Made by a program: the position numbers and the translations under genes. The notes beneath the pieces were generated by a model that was not told the DNA's origin, searched no databases, and saw only the letters and a list, made by a program, of their open reading frames with translations. Shown here one piece after another: positions 8,061 to 17,697 of a stretch of DNA of 64,000 nucleotides (the first letter of the stretch is position 1; each line of letters begins with the position of its first letter). The stretch is taken from NCBI RefSeq assembly GCF_001717585.1, contig NZ_CP017042.1:1511001-1575000 (forward strand). The letters run 5' to 3'. The DNA comes from Selenomonas sp. oral taxon 920 (lineage in GTDB: Bacteria; Bacillota; Negativicutes; Selenomonadales; Selenomonadaceae).

Positions 8061-10496
8061 TTATGCACGCAGCTGCGCGTGGAGTTGACTCTGCGCTGCC
8101 GCGAGAATATCGGCAAACGCCGCATCCACTTCCTCATCCGTCAAGGTCTTGTCGTCGGATTGAAAATGTAAGTGGAATGCCATGCTCTTCTTTCCGCTTT
8201 CGACCTGCTTTCCTGTATACACATCGAAGAGGGTCGCACCACGGAAGAACTTGCCGCCCTTCTTCGCGATGACGCGCTCAATCTCCGCCGTAGTAAGTCC
8301 TGCGTCCACGAGAACAGCAAGATCTCTCGTTGATGCCGGATACTTCGGCAGCGCCGCAATCGCACTGCGCTTCTTGCGGTAGCGCAGGAGTGTGTCAACC
8401 TCCATCTCAAAGACGCAGACGCTCTGTGGGATGTCGAAATTCGCGGCAACGCTCGGATGAATCTCGCCAAGGATCGCAATCACGTCACGGCCCTTTTTGA
8501 ACAGTGCCGTCTTGCCTGGGTGCATGGCGAAGTGTTCACCACGCTCTACAGTATATTTGCTTACACCGATCGCCGTGAGGAAGCGTTCCACAATCCCCTT
8601 CAGATCATAGAAATCCACCATCGCATTGTCCGTATCCCACGCGATTGGATTGCGCCGCCCCGTGATGAGTCCCGCGACCATGAGCTTCTCGTCGGCAAGT
8701 TCCGTGATGGGCAGTGCCTTCGGGAAGAATACGGGCGCGATATCGAAGAGCCGCAGATCCATGTTCTTGCGTGCGACATTGCGCGACGCATTCTCAAGCA
8801 CGCTCGTGAGGAGGGTTGTACGGATGAGCGGATACTCGTCCGTGAGCGGATTCATGATGGGAATCGCCTGACGAAGTTCACTGTCCGCAGGAACACCGAG
8901 TTTATCCAGTGTTTTTTCACTTGTAAAGCTGAACGAAAGTTCCTCTGTCATGCCGAGTGCGGCGAGTGTCCCGCGCATGAGCTCGATGAAGTCCTGCCGT
9001 TCACTCATCCTGCCCTGCTGTACGGCACCCTTCGGGAGTCGCGCAGCGATGTTGTCATAGCCGTAGAGGCGCGCGACCTCCTCGGAGATGTCCTCCATCA
9101 TGGTCACATCACCGCGCCACGAGGGCACGACGGTGCGGTAGACCTCGAGTTCCTTCTCCTCGACAAGGAAGCCGAGTGAGCGGAGCGCAGACACCATCCA
9201 GTCACCGGGAATATTGGCACCGATACGCTCCCGAACATCACGCGCACTGAACTCAATGACGGTTGGCACCCGATGGGTCGGATAGACGTCGATCACGCCC
9301 TTTGCTGCTGTACACGCTCCCATTTCCACAAGCAGCTGCGCTGCGCGTGTCACCGCGCGTACGGTCTCCGTCTCGTCCACACCGCGCTCAAACCTGCCCG
9401 AGGACTCGGAGTGCAGACCGATGCGGCGCGCTGTACGGCGAATCGTCGGGCCGTGGAAGGATGCCGCCTCAAGGATGACCGAGCGCGTCCCCTCTGTGAT
9501 CTCAGACTCGAGGCCGCCCATAATGCCCGCGAGCCCCGCGGGTTTCTCGCTGTCGGCAATGACAAGCTCATCCCCAACAGCAGTACGGCTCGAATCATCC
9601 AGTGTGTGCAGGTTCTCACCCGCATGTGCACGACGTGCGGTGAGACTATGCCCTGCAACGGCGTCATAGTCGTATGCGTGGAGCGGCTGTCCGAGTTCGA
9701 GCATGACGAAGTTCGTCACATCGACCACATTGTTGATGGAACGAATCCCCGCCCCACGCAGACGATCTGCCATCCACGCGGGCGCAGGTGCAATCTTTAC
9801 ATCGCGCAGTACACGTGCGGAAAAACGGCGGCATAGTTCCTCTGCCGCAATACCGATATGGACGAGTTCGGCAGCGTTCTCCGGTGCTGTTTCCTTCACC
9901 TCAATCGTCGGGAAGCGCAGTTCCTTTCCCGTCAGCGCCGCAATCTCGCGTGCAATGCCGACAACACTGAAACAGTCCGCACGGTTCGCCGTCAGCTCAA
10001 ACTCGAGCACAACATCATCAAGTCCCAGTGCCTGAGCGGCGGGAATCCCGACGGGCGTATCATCCGGCAGAATGTAGATGCCGTTCACCTGCTCATCGGG
10101 CAGTCCCTCAATGTCCATCGCAAGCTCCCCTGCCGAGCACATCATGCCGTTCGAGGAGATGCCGCGCAGCTTTCCCTTTGAGATCTTCTTGCCGCCCGGC
10201 AGGACGGACCCGACCAGAGCAACAGGAACCACATGCCCCTCGCGTACATTGGCTGCGCCCGTCACAATCTGGAGCAGCTCCTCCCTGCCGATATTCAGCT
10301 GGCAGACGAGCAGGTGATCGGAGTCCGGATGTGGTGTAATCTTCTCAATGCGCCCCGTGATAACCTTCTCCAAGCCCTCGTCCGCGCGGACGATGTGCTC
10401 CACGGGAACACCCGCCATCGTGAGGCGGTCTGCAATTTGTTCTGCCGTCTCGTCAATATCTACATAGTCTTTCAGCCATTTGATAGAAACCTGCAT
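8061..10496 (-). CDS. pheT: Phenylalanyl-tRNA synthetase beta subunit
   Basis: The beta subunit of the alpha2-beta2 enzyme that charges tRNA-Phe, including the editing site. At 811 residues it has the full bacterial architecture: N-terminal MQVSIKWLKDYVDI, an EMAP-type tRNA-binding OB fold (GRIEKITPHPDSDHLLVCQ, NGMMCSAGEL), the B3/B4 editing domain (ARVLRDVKIAPAP), the B5 domain, the catalytic-like core, and a C-terminal anticodon-binding fold (RDLAVLVDAGLTTAEIE). It begins 13 bases after pheS with a GGAGG site. No T-box is visible before pheS. Confidence 0.97.
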   Translation of the reverse strand: MQVSIKWLKDYVDIDETAEQIADRLTMAGVPVEHIVRADEGLEKVITGRIEKITPHPDSDHLLVCQLNIGREELLQIVTGAANVREGHVVPVALVGSVLPGGKKISKGKLRGISSNGMMCSAGELAMDIEGLPDEQVNGIYILPDDTPVGIPAAQALGLDDVVLEFELTANRADCFSVVGIAREIAALTGKELRFPTIEVKETAPENAAELVHIGIAAEELCRRFSARVLRDVKIAPAPAWMADRLRGAGIRSINNVVDVTNFVMLELGQPLHAYDYDAVAGHSLTARRAHAGENLHTLDDSSRTAVGDELVIADSEKPAGLAGIMGGLESEITEGTRSVILEAASFHGPTIRRTARRIGLHSESSGRFERGVDETETVRAVTRAAQLLVEMGACTAAKGVIDVYPTHRVPTVIEFSARDVRERIGANIPGDWMVSALRSLGFLVEEKELEVYRTVVPSWRGDVTMMEDISEEVARLYGYDNIAARLPKGAVQQGRMSERQDFIELMRGTLAALGMTEELSFSFTSEKTLDKLGVPADSELRQAIPIMNPLTDEYPLIRTTLLTSVLENASRNVARKNMDLRLFDIAPVFFPKALPITELADEKLMVAGLITGRRNPIAWDTDNAMVDFYDLKGIVERFLTAIGVSKYTVERGEHFAMHPGKTALFKKGRDVIAILGEIHPSVAANFDIPQSVCVFEMEVDTLLRYRKKRSAIAALPKYPASTRDLAVLVDAGLTTAEIERVIAKKGGKFFRGATLFDVYTGKQVESGKKSMAFHLHFQSDDKTLTDEEVDAAFADILAAAQSQLHAQLRA

Positions 10497-10508
10497 TGTC
10501 CCGCCTCC

Positions 10509-11537
10509 TTAGAATTGCTGTAAGAACCGTACGTCATTGTCATAGAACAGGCGCAGATCATCTACGCCATAGGCGAGCATGGCAATACGCTCAACGCCCA
10601 TGCCAAAGGCAAACCCCGACACCTGCGTTGGATCGTAGCCGCTCATGCGCAGAACGTTCGGGTGCACCATGCCCGCGCCGAGAATCTCGAGCCAACCCGT
10701 CCCCTTGCACACACGGCAGCCCGCACCGTGACAGGCGGAGCAGGAGATATCGACCTCGGTTGACGGCTCTGTGAACGGGAAGAAGCTCGGACGGAACCGA
10801 ACTTTTGCATCCGCATCGAAGAGCTGATGCAGGCAGAGCTCGAGCGTGCCCTTCAGATCGGCAAAGGAGATCCCCTTGTCGATCACAAGCCCCTCGACCT
10901 GCGTGAACATCGGCGAGTGCGTCGCATCGTAGGAGTCGCGGCGATAGACGCGGCCGGGCGCGATCATGCGGATCGGCGCGTTCGGCTCGTTCTTCTGCAT
11001 CGTGCGCGCCTGTACGGGTGAGGTCTGGGAGCGCAGGAGGATGTCCTCCGTGATATAAAACGAGTCCTGCATGTCGCGCGCGGGATGATCCTTCGGCAGA
11101 TTCAGTGCCTCGAAGTTGAAATAGTCGCTCTCGATCTCAGGACCTTCCTCGATTGTGAAGCCCATCTGCAGGAAGATCTTCTGAATGCGATTCAGCGTGA
11201 TCGTAAGCGGATGCAGATGCCCCACAGGTGCTGTGCGCCCCGGCAGTGTCACGTCGATCTGCTCGGCGGCAATCTTTGCCGCAAGTTCCCGCTGTGCCAG
11301 TTCCTCGGACTTCGCTGCGAGCAGCTCCTCGATCTCGGCACGTGCCTCGTTGACAATCTTGCCGATGCGCGGACGCTCTTCCTGTGCGAGTGCGCTCATC
11401 GTCCGCAGGAGGGCCGTCATCTCTCCCTTTTTTCCGAAAAATTTTACACGAACAGCGTTGAGTTCGCTGAGGCTCTCTGCCGTATCCGCAATCGCAGCGC
11501 GGGCTCGTTCTGTGAGTTCTCTGATCTTCTCGTCCAT
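10509..11537 (-). CDS. pheS: Phenylalanyl-tRNA synthetase alpha subunit
   Basis: Catalytic subunit of Phe-tRNA synthetase. Class II motifs are visible: motif 1 region ([20 protein letters not shown]), motif 2 ([20 protein letters not shown]), and motif 3 ([19 protein letters not shown]), plus the LHPLT segment. An N-terminal coiled coil (residues 1-90) binds the tRNA. A longer frame opens at 11594, but an AGGAGG site five bases before the ATG at 11537 fixes the start at MDEKIRELT, giving 342 residues, the normal length. It is first in the pheS-pheT-zapA run. Confidence 0.97.
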   Translation of the reverse strand: MDEKIRELTERARAAIADTAESLSELNAVRVKFFGKKGEMTALLRTMSALAQEERPRIGKIVNEARAEIEELLAAKSEELAQRELAAKIAAEQIDVTLPGRTAPVGHLHPLTITLNRIQKIFLQMGFTIEEGPEIESDYFNFEALNLPKDHPARDMQDSFYITEDILLRSQTSPVQARTMQKNEPNAPIRMIAPGRVYRRDSYDATHSPMFTQVEGLVIDKGISFADLKGTLELCLHQLFDADAKVRFRPSFFPFTEPSTEVDISCSACHGAGCRVCKGTGWLEILGAGMVHPNVLRMSGYDPTQVSGFAFGMGVERIAMLAYGVDDLRLFYDNDVRFLQQF

Positions 11538-11765
11538 ATCGTCCTCCTGCATGTGCACGAAATCATAGTATTTCTGCGCATTCGTTCCGTTCATTTCATA
11601 AAAATACCAATGCTCAGTTTACCATATCTACATAAAAAAATCCATGAAAGCCTGATGAAATGAAGTCGGAAGGAATTGAAGAATTTGCTCTTTTATAGTA
11701 TGCTAAACGGAGTATTGCACGACATATTTCAAAAATCAGACGAATGACCGCTCAAGGAGGTCTCC

Positions 11766-12431
11766 ATGGATACATTCATCAAGAGTATTTCGGAGCTGCT
11801 GGCACAACCGACCAGTCTATTCACCCTGCTCGCCGTGCTCATCTTCATCCTCGGTTATCTGCAGATGCGCCGCATCCACTTCACGACGAGCATGCTCATC
11901 AACGTTGCGCTGATGCTCGCACTGACCATTGTGCTCCATCAGCTGCGCATTTTCCATATGCCGCAGGGCGGCAGCATCACGCTCGGGGCGATGGTGCCGC
12001 TGCTCTTCCTCACTTACCGCTACGGCGCGGGCATCGGCTGTCTCTCAGGCTTCCTCTATGGGATGATCAATCTTATGCAGGACGCGTTTATCCTGCATCC
12101 CCTGCAGGTGCTCTTTGACTATCCGCTGCCCTATATGGCGCTTGCGCTCGCCGCAGTCCTCCCAGGGCGTTTTTATGCAGGCGCAATGCTCGCCTTTGCG
12201 GGACGGTTCCTCTGTCACTACATCTCAGGAGTTGTGTTCTTCGGCTCGTATGCACCGCCCGACACGTCGCCCTATCTCTACTCCCTCGTATTCAATGCGA
12301 CCTATCTCATCCCCGAGGCAATCATCTGCCTTGTCCTCCTGCGTGTCCTGCCCGTACCGCGTCTCCTCAGCGCGATGGATCAGCGCACGCCGCTCTATGG
12401 GGCAAAGCTTGACGCATTAAGGAATCACTGA
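11766..12431 (+). CDS. thiT: Thiamine ECF transporter S component ThiT
   Basis: ThiT is the substrate-binding membrane subunit of the thiamine energy-coupling-factor transporter. It works with the EcfA/A'/T module, which is not in this window. The 221 residues hold about six hydrophobic helices. ThiT hallmarks include GYRYGAG-like RYGAGIGCLSGFLYG, the LFDYPLPY segment, and ISGVVFFGSYAPPDTSPY ending in LYSLVFN. The ATG at 11766 follows CAAGGAGG. Upstream I looked for a TPP riboswitch and saw none. It stands alone between the pheST operon and the hairpin repeat at 12421. Confidence 0.9.
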   Translation: MDTFIKSISELLAQPTSLFTLLAVLIFILGYLQMRRIHFTTSMLINVALMLALTIVLHQLRIFHMPQGGSITLGAMVPLLFLTYRYGAGIGCLSGFLYGMINLMQDAFILHPLQVLFDYPLPYMALALAAVLPGRFYAGAMLAFAGRFLCHYISGVVFFGSYAPPDTSPYLYSLVFNATYLIPEAIICLVLLRVLPVPRLLSAMDQRTPLYGAKLDALRNH

Positions 12432-12457
12432 TAAGCTGAATTTATCAGCGGTTCCTT
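12419..12457. repeat. Short copy of the TGATAAA/TTTATCA hairpin repeat, terminator-like
   Basis: AAGGAATCACTGATAA and the near-complementary TTATCAGCGGTTCCTT form a hairpin around GCTGAAT, overlapping the end of thiT. The right half matches the other repeats at 21618, 30179 and 58591. It separates convergent thiT and the radical SAM gene and can serve as their terminator. Confidence 0.6.
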
Positions 12458-12460
12458 CGC

Positions 12461-13120
12461 TCAGCTGTCCTCATACGTACGCACGCGCAGGGTCAGCCCG
12501 CGCTCGATGCAGATCTTACGGCAGCGCGCAATCTCCTCATTGTTCTCGACCTTCTCCACAACCGTAAGCACGACATTCGGCACATACGGCTTGCAGTGCT
12601 CGGCGAAATTCAGCATCGCCTCATAGGAGGAGATGCCGAATTTTGAGCGCGTGAGTGCGAGATAGCGCTCCGCATTCGAGGCGTTAAGGCTGATGGATAT
12701 GGTATCGAGCAGTCCTGCAAAGCGTTCCGCGAATTCGCAGCCATGCTCGAGCTCCCCGAGTCCGTTCGTATTGACGCGCGTCGGTATATGTGGATGCAGC
12801 TCCTTCACATGGCGCAGGACGGTAAGTACGGCATCGAGCCGAATGAGCGGCTCTCCAAAGCCGCAGCAGACCACCTCGCTCACGTATTCCCACGGCAGAC
12901 GGTCGAGTTCCGCAAGGATCTCCTTGGTCGATGGGTCACGCTCAATCCACAGCGAGGATTCCTTTGCCATCTCCTTCATGCTGCGCAGACAGAAAACGCA
13001 GTCACAGTTGCAGTCATTCGTAATGTTAACATAGACGGCACGCTTTCCCTCCGGCTGCTCCCGAAGACTCTCCTCGATGGGAAGATAACGCCCGCCTGCA
13101 TGTGTCGCATATACAATCAT
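12461..13120 (-). CDS. Radical SAM protein, TatD-associated family
   Basis: A 219-residue radical SAM protein. The cluster motif is C-x3-C-x2-C (CNCDCVFC at about residues 34-41), with a preceding NITND segment, then the CGFGEPLIRL glycine-rich SAM site and NTNGLGELE. It resembles the small subfamily encoded beside or fused to TatD nucleases, but no tatD is in this window. The substrate is unknown. The ATG follows ATAGGAG. It is separated from the downstream operon on the same strand by a terminator at 13152, so it is transcribed independently. Family call fairly sure, function unknown. Confidence 0.75.
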   Translation of the reverse strand: MIVYATHAGGRYLPIEESLREQPEGKRAVYVNITNDCNCDCVFCLRSMKEMAKESSLWIERDPSTKEILAELDRLPWEYVSEVVCCGFGEPLIRLDAVLTVLRHVKELHPHIPTRVNTNGLGELEHGCEFAERFAGLLDTISISLNASNAERYLALTRSKFGISSYEAMLNFAEHCKPYVPNVVLTVVEKVENNEEIARCRKICIERGLTLRVRTYEDS

Positions 13121-13151
13121 AGAATTCTCCTATCATACACAGAAATGAGAA

Positions 13152-13174
13152 AAGCTGCCGCAATGCGACAGCTT
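13152..13174 (-). terminator. Terminator of the GGDEF-queF-pdxK operon
   Basis: On the minus strand AAGCTGTCGC pairs with GCGGCAGCTT (one G-U pair) around a three-base loop, followed by TTTTCTC. It lies 18 bases past the pyridoxal kinase stop. Confidence 0.8.
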
Positions 13175-13191
13175 ATTTTTACGCCAACGTC

Positions 13192-14022
13192 CTACAACAC
13201 CGTCAGCTCGCCCATAAACTCCTCGAACGGGAGACCGTAGTTCCACGGCAGATCCAGTTCCTCGGCATATGCAAGGCAGTGCCCGATAAAGTCCGCCGCG
13301 CGCTGCGCTCCCTCCTCGATGGGGATCCCCCGCACCAGCGCCGCTGCCACAATCGCAGCAAACGCATCGCCGGCCCCGGAACGGTCGCGCCCGACCTTCG
13401 GGTTGTCGAACGAACGCCCGTCTCCATCCGCATAGAGATAGGTACGCACATTCTCACCCGCATGAAGCCCTGTGATAATGACTGTTCGCGGTCCCATTGC
13501 CGCAATTTCTGCCGCCATCTGCGCGAGCTCATCCGCCGTTACAAGTCCGCCCCTCGGGTATGAAATGCCGAGCAGCTGACACGCCTCTGTAAGGTTTGGC
13601 GTTACCAGGTCCGCATACGGAAGCAGCTGCCGCATCTTGCCGCAGAGCTCCGGCGTATAGGAGGAGTAAAGGCTGCCGTTGTCCCCCATCACAGGATCGA
13701 CAATGACGCGTGTATCACGCCCCTTAAAGCGTGCAATACACTCCAATACGACTTCGATCTGTCGCTCCGAGCCGAGAAATCCCGTCAGGATCGCGTCAAA
13801 ATCGAGCTTATTCGCCGCCCAGTTCTCCATATAGGGACGCATGCGCTCCGTATAGTCGTCGAGATAGTGATGCGGAAACCCCGTATGCACCGAGAGGATC
13901 GCTGTCGGAAGCGGGCACGCCTGCACGCGCAGCGCAGATATCAGCGGCAGCTGCACGGTCACTGAACAACGCCCGAATCCCGTGATGTCGTTGATGAGGG
14001 CGATTCGTTTCTGCCGCGCCAT
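13192..14022 (-). CDS. pdxY: Pyridoxal/pyridoxamine kinase
   Basis: A ribokinase-fold kinase that phosphorylates B6 vitamers in salvage. Family features in order: INDITGFGRCSVTVQLPL at the N-terminus, TGFPHHYL, VIVDPVMGDNGSLYSSY, DLVTPNLTEACQLLG, and the anion-hole motif RSGAGDAFAA near the end, where classic members have GTGD. The 276-residue length fits PdxY/PdxK. Its ATG overlaps the queF stop. Substrate choice between pyridoxal and pyridoxamine cannot be read from the sequence. Confidence 0.87.
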   Translation of the reverse strand: MARQKRIALINDITGFGRCSVTVQLPLISALRVQACPLPTAILSVHTGFPHHYLDDYTERMRPYMENWAANKLDFDAILTGFLGSERQIEVVLECIARFKGRDTRVIVDPVMGDNGSLYSSYTPELCGKMRQLLPYADLVTPNLTEACQLLGISYPRGGLVTADELAQMAAEIAAMGPRTVIITGLHAGENVRTYLYADGDGRSFDNPKVGRDRSGAGDAFAAIVAAALVRGIPIEEGAQRAADFIGHCLAYAEELDLPWNYGLPFEEFMGELTVL

Positions 14023-14513
14023 CAGCGGTTATCCACCCGTTCCGGCACGCGGTCGTGCATGGACAAGCGCTCCCATGCAAGCTGCTCGTACTTCGTCCCC
14101 GGCATGCCGTAGTTTGCATAAGGGTCGATTGAGATGCCGCCGCGCGGCAGGAACTTTCCCTGCACCTCGATGTATTTCGGCGCCATCAGGCGAACGAGAT
14201 CACACAGGATAACATTCACTACGTCCTCATGAAAGTCGCCGTGATTGCGAAAACTCACGAGGTAGAGCTTCAGCGATTTGCTCTCGACCATACGCTCTGC
14301 AGGCATATAGGAGATGTAGATTGTGCCGTAGTCCGGCTGCCCCGTGATCGGACAGAGTGTCGTAAACTCCGGACAATTGAACCGTACCCAGTAATCGTGA
14401 TCCGTATGTTTATTCTGAAAGGTCTCAAGTGCCTCAGGTGCGTAGTCATAGCCGTAGTCTGTGCGCCGCTCCCCGAGGAGTGTCAGCCCCTCCTGTGTCT
14501 TTTCTCTTGCCAT
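14022..14513 (-). CDS. queF: NADPH-dependent 7-cyano-7-deazaguanine reductase
   Basis: QueF reduces preQ0 to preQ1 in queuosine synthesis. The 163-residue form is the short, homomeric type (YkvM-like). Visible motifs are [19 protein letters not shown] with the catalytic Cys, the [20 protein letters not shown] run that binds NADPH and substrate, and a C-terminal [10 protein letters not shown]. It overlaps by one base both the GGDEF-EAL gene before it and the kinase after it, so the three form a tight operon. No other queuosine genes are nearby. Confidence 0.95.
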   Translation of the reverse strand: MAREKTQEGLTLLGERRTDYGYDYAPEALETFQNKHTDHDYWVRFNCPEFTTLCPITGQPDYGTIYISYMPAERMVESKSLKLYLVSFRNHGDFHEDVVNVILCDLVRLMAPKYIEVQGKFLPRGGISIDPYANYGMPGTKYEQLAWERLSMHDRVPERVDNR

Positions 14514-16204
14514 TACATCCCCAAGAATTTCTTTTCAAATACATCCTGCGGCTCCGGACGGCCGAAGAGATAGCCCTGTATTGTATCCGTCTTGCAGATC
14601 TTCACGAGACAGTCGTACTCCTCTTGCTGCTCCACACCTTCGATGCAGGTGGTCATGCCGATGCTGTGGCACAGATCCACCGTGTACTCCACGAGTTTCT
14701 GATCGAAATGGTTCTCGAGAATCCGTATGACAAAGGCACGGTCAATCTTCACAATGTCGCAGTTCAGATTCTTCAGCGACGAGAGCGAAGAGTAGCCTGT
14801 ACCGAAGTCATCCATCGCCACCTTGATGCCGTGGCTACGGAACACATCGAACTGAGCATTGACGAATTTCAGATCGCTGACAATCTTGCTCTCCGTGAGC
14901 TCGAGCACAACAGCATCCGACGGCATATCATGCCGCCGCAGACAGTCTTCTACGAACTCGAGGAAGGAGAGATCCTTGATCTGCTCGTAGCTCATGTTGA
15001 CGCTCATGTGGAAATCCGGTATGCGCTTCCGCCATTCCTTGCAGACGCGCAGCGCCTGCTCGAAGATCCAGCGCCCGACGGGCACAATCGTCTTTGTCTC
15101 CTCCAGAATGCGGATGAACTCCATCGGTGCGACCATGCGGCCCTTGCTGTTCTTCCAGCGGAGCAGTGTCTCCGCACCCACGAGATGCTGATCGTCTCCC
15201 GCCACCTGCGGCTGGAAATAGAGCTCGAAATTGCGGCAGCCCGCCTTGACATCCTGCAGGATCTGCTCCTGGATCGTCAGAGAGCGCAGCCAGCGATTGT
15301 AGACTTCCTTTGAGAACTCGTTGATCCGATTCTTGCCGCCCGACTTCGCAGCATCCAGTGCCGCCTGCGCATATTTGTGCAGGACAAGCGGATCGCGCGC
15401 CGACTGCGGATAGAACACCATGCCCGCCGATACAGTGACGATGTACTGCCGCCCGTCATACATCTGCGGATGTGCAAACTCGCGCTGAACACGGATGAAG
15501 AACTCTGTCAGCATATCCGCATCCGCCCCCGGATAGATGAGCCCGAACTCATCGCCGTCCAGACGGTAGAGGGAAAGCTTGCGCGGGATATTCTGGAGGA
15601 TGCGCTCGGAGATCTGACGCAGAATGATATCGCCGATCTCATGGTTGAACGCCTCGTTGACTGTGCGGAAATTGTCGATGCCCATGACGAGGAGTCCGCC
15701 GCTCCCGCCCGTCTCACGTGCCTCACGCAGCGCCGCCCCCAGATCCTCGATAAATTGGTAGCGGTTGAGGAGTCCCGTGACCGAGTCTGCAGAGTTGCGC
15801 CGCGCGAGCTGGCTGATCGTCCCGACGAAGAGATTCGGCGTTCCATCCTCGGAAGTACCGATCTTCCCCTTCAGACGCAGCCACGAAAAATCGCCCTTTG
15901 CATCCTTCATACGAAAGTCAAGCTGACGATCCCGTCCCTCAGTCAGATTGCCGAGCGAGGAGAAGAGCTCCGCCAGAGGCTTTCGATCCTGCATATAGAC
16001 GAGCGGGGTCAACAGCCCCGCGATATCTTCCATCGTCTCTGCGGGGAGGTCATACGTCTGAACGAATGACGGTGCAGCAAGAAAGACGCCGACGGTCGGA
16101 TCCATCATAAAGACATAGTCAGAGGCCGTATTCTTCATCAGATCAAAGATGAACTTATGCTTTTTGAGCACGGGGCTCAGCGCATTTTTCTTCTTTCCGC
16201 TCAT
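14513..16204 (-). CDS. PAS-GGDEF-EAL cyclic-di-GMP signalling protein
   Basis: A 563-residue soluble protein with three domains. A PAS-like sensor (residues about 15-135) lacks membrane helices. A GGDEF domain (about 140-300) has its signature changed to LDGDEF in place of the usual GGDEF. A C-terminal EAL phosphodiesterase domain (about 315-560) keeps AETLLRW at the EAL position, [15 protein letters not shown], and VKIDRAF. The EAL part looks catalytically competent. The first Gly of GGDEF is Asp, so cyclase activity is doubtful and the domain may bind GTP as a regulator. The likely role is degradation of c-di-GMP in response to a cytoplasmic cue. It is translated just ahead of queF (TAATG overlap). 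Confidence 0.92.
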   Translation of the reverse strand: MSGKKKNALSPVLKKHKFIFDLMKNTASDYVFMMDPTVGVFLAAPSFVQTYDLPAETMEDIAGLLTPLVYMQDRKPLAELFSSLGNLTEGRDRQLDFRMKDAKGDFSWLRLKGKIGTSEDGTPNLFVGTISQLARRNSADSVTGLLNRYQFIEDLGAALREARETGGSGGLLVMGIDNFRTVNEAFNHEIGDIILRQISERILQNIPRKLSLYRLDGDEFGLIYPGADADMLTEFFIRVQREFAHPQMYDGRQYIVTVSAGMVFYPQSARDPLVLHKYAQAALDAAKSGGKNRINEFSKEVYNRWLRSLTIQEQILQDVKAGCRNFELYFQPQVAGDDQHLVGAETLLRWKNSKGRMVAPMEFIRILEETKTIVPVGRWIFEQALRVCKEWRKRIPDFHMSVNMSYEQIKDLSFLEFVEDCLRRHDMPSDAVVLELTESKIVSDLKFVNAQFDVFRSHGIKVAMDDFGTGYSSLSSLKNLNCDIVKIDRAFVIRILENHFDQKLVEYTVDLCHSIGMTTCIEGVEQQEEYDCLVKICKTDTIQGYLFGRPEPQDVFEKKFLGM

Positions 16205-16368
16205 ATTCCCTTCCCTCGCATTTCACACACTTCTACCCTCGTCTACGAAAATGATTTTTCTTTTTTGCTATTATATACCTTTTCTCGTTGCGGCGCAACT
16301 GAACAATCCAATACGGACAAGGCATTCACACATATGGAAAATATTTTTAGCGTTTTCTCCAACATTGC

Positions 16369-16397
16369 TTGAAAAAATCACATGGTTTGTTTATGAT
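16369..16397 (+). promoter_or_regulatory. Sigma-70 promoter of the thioredoxin gene
   Basis: TTGAAA at 16369-16374 and TATGAT at 16392-16397 with a 17-base spacer lie 41 bases before the thioredoxin ATG. Confidence 0.65.
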
Positions 16398-16438
16398 AAA
16401 CAAGGAACAATAACACAGCGGCAAAGGAGATTTATGGC

Positions 16439-16750
16439 ATGGCTATTACAGAACTGACGGCAGACATGTTTGACAGCGAAGTGTTGCAGAGTGACCAATT
16501 GGTCATTGTCGATTTCTGGGCAACATGGTGTACCCCCTGCAGTATGCTCGTCCCTATTCTGGAGGAGATTGCCGCAGAGCATACGGACATCAAGATCTGC
16601 AAGATCAACATGGATGAGGCGCAGGACATCGCCGAGAAATACGGCGTGATGAGCCTCCCCTGCCTCATCTTCTTCAAGCAGGGGAAAGCCGTCGAAGAGT
16701 GCATCGGGTTGGTCTCAAAGGATCGAATTGTATCGCTCCTGCCGGAATGA
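16439..16750 (+). CDS. trxA: Thioredoxin with WCTPC active site
   Basis: A 103-residue single-domain thioredoxin. The fold is intact: VIVDFWATW, active site CTPC, and the cis-proline loop VMSLPCLIFF. The usual active site is WCGPC; Thr replaces Gly, which may shift the redox potential. A Cys follows the cis-Pro (LPCL), also unusual. The start at 16439 follows AAAGGAG. Its own promoter and a strong terminator make it a single-gene unit between the c-di-GMP gene and the methyltransferase. Confidence 0.92.
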   Translation: MAITELTADMFDSEVLQSDQLVIVDFWATWCTPCSMLVPILEEIAAEHTDIKICKINMDEAQDIAEKYGVMSLPCLIFFKQGKAVEECIGLVSKDRIVSLLPE

Positions 16751-16753
16751 AAC

Positions 16754-16803
16754 GACATAGAGGAAGGGCTTGGTCAGGTCAGACCAAGCCCTTCCTCTAT
16801 GTC
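16754..16803. terminator. Bidirectional terminator between trxA and the rRNA methyltransferase
   Basis: A 22-base-pair perfect stem (arms GACATAGAGGAAGGGCTTGG plus TC, and the complement) with a six-base loop. It overlaps the end of the convergent methyltransferase gene. There is no T run, but the stem is very stable. Confidence 0.75.
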
Positions 16804-17633
16804 TGTGTGCAGAAACGCTGACGCAGCGCCTCATATAAAACAGCGGTCGCCGCCGTCGCGACATTCAGCGACTCGGCACGCCCGCGCATGGGGATGTAGA
16901 CGGGTTCCGCAGCAGTGAGAATCTCCTCCGATACGCCGTTCGCCTCATTCCCAAAGACAATAATTGCAGGACGGCAGAGATCTTCAGAAAAATGAGGCTT
17001 TGCGTTTGCATCGCACGCAGCCGCGAGGAGGTCCATCCCCTCACTTCCTGCAAAGCGGATCAGCTCCTCTGCCGAAACCCCCTCGGCAAAAGGGATGTGA
17101 AAGAGCGATCCCATCGTCGCACGTATGACCTTACCGCTGTATACGTCTGCTGATCCGCGCAGAAGAATGACCGCAGAGGCACCGACCGCATCCGCCGTCC
17201 GCAGAATCGTCCCGACATTGCCGGGATCCTGCACGCGGTCAAGTGCAATGCAGAGCGGTGCATCTGCCTGCCCGCGCACACACAGTGCATCGAGCAAAAC
17301 GCCCCGTTTTCGTTCCATCAGGAGAACGATCCCCTGCGGATGTTCCGTCTCGGCAATCGTTGAAAAGATCGCCTCCGTGACGCATGCCGCATTCGTGCCG
17401 CGTGCGATCAATGTGTCTACAAGCGCACGCGTACGTTCTCCTGAGAGCGCGCGTTCCGTCACAAGGACGTGCCGTATCTTCCAATCGGAGGAAGCAGCCG
17501 TCTCCGCAAGGCGCAGCCCCTCAACCGTAAAGAGCCCCTCTTTTGTCGCACGTCGATGTGTATGCACGACAGCGGATGTCAGCCGAATCAGTGGATTCGC
17601 CGCACTTGTAATTTCCTGTATATTCTTCATCAT
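16797..17633 (-). CDS. SpoU/TrmH-family RNA methyltransferase
   Basis: SPOUT-class methyltransferases put a 2'-O-methyl group on rRNA or tRNA using SAM. The N-terminal substrate-binding part has RRATKEGLFTVEGLRLAE. The knotted domain has the three SpoU motifs: LDRVQDPGNVGTILRTADAV, IIVFGNEANGVS, and SLNVATAATAVLYEALRQ. About 278 residues from the ATG-ATG at 17633/17630. The ATG comes directly after a terminator T run, and no purine-rich ribosome site is visible. It lies downstream of rplT, so expression may depend on readthrough. The specific RNA site is not readable. Confidence 0.88.
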   Translation of the reverse strand: MMKNIQEITSAANPLIRLTSAVVHTHRRATKEGLFTVEGLRLAETAASSDWKIRHVLVTERALSGERTRALVDTLIARGTNAACVTEAIFSTIAETEHPQGIVLLMERKRGVLLDALCVRGQADAPLCIALDRVQDPGNVGTILRTADAVGASAVILLRGSADVYSGKVIRATMGSLFHIPFAEGVSAEELIRFAGSEGMDLLAAACDANAKPHFSEDLCRPAIIVFGNEANGVSEEILTAAEPVYIPMRGRAESLNVATAATAVLYEALRQRFCTQT

Positions 17634-17646
17634 AAAAAAGAAAAGG

Positions 17647-17683
17647 CTGCTGCACGAGCCTTTGAATCGACTCTGTACAGCAG
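17647..17683 (-). terminator. Terminator between rplT and the SpoU methyltransferase
   Basis: On the minus strand CTGCTGTAC pairs with GTGCAGCAG (one G-U pair), followed by CCTTTTCTTTTTT that runs into the methyltransferase ATG. It probably ends most infC-rpmI-rplT transcripts. Confidence 0.75.
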
Positions 17684-17697
17684 TCCCTCTATCCGTA

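Noticed and set aside
11538-11765. T-box leader for pheS or TPP riboswitch for thiT
   Set aside because: The region lacks the T-box signature (GGGTGG-ACCGCG) and the TPP conserved runs; only ordinary A+T-rich sequence is seen.
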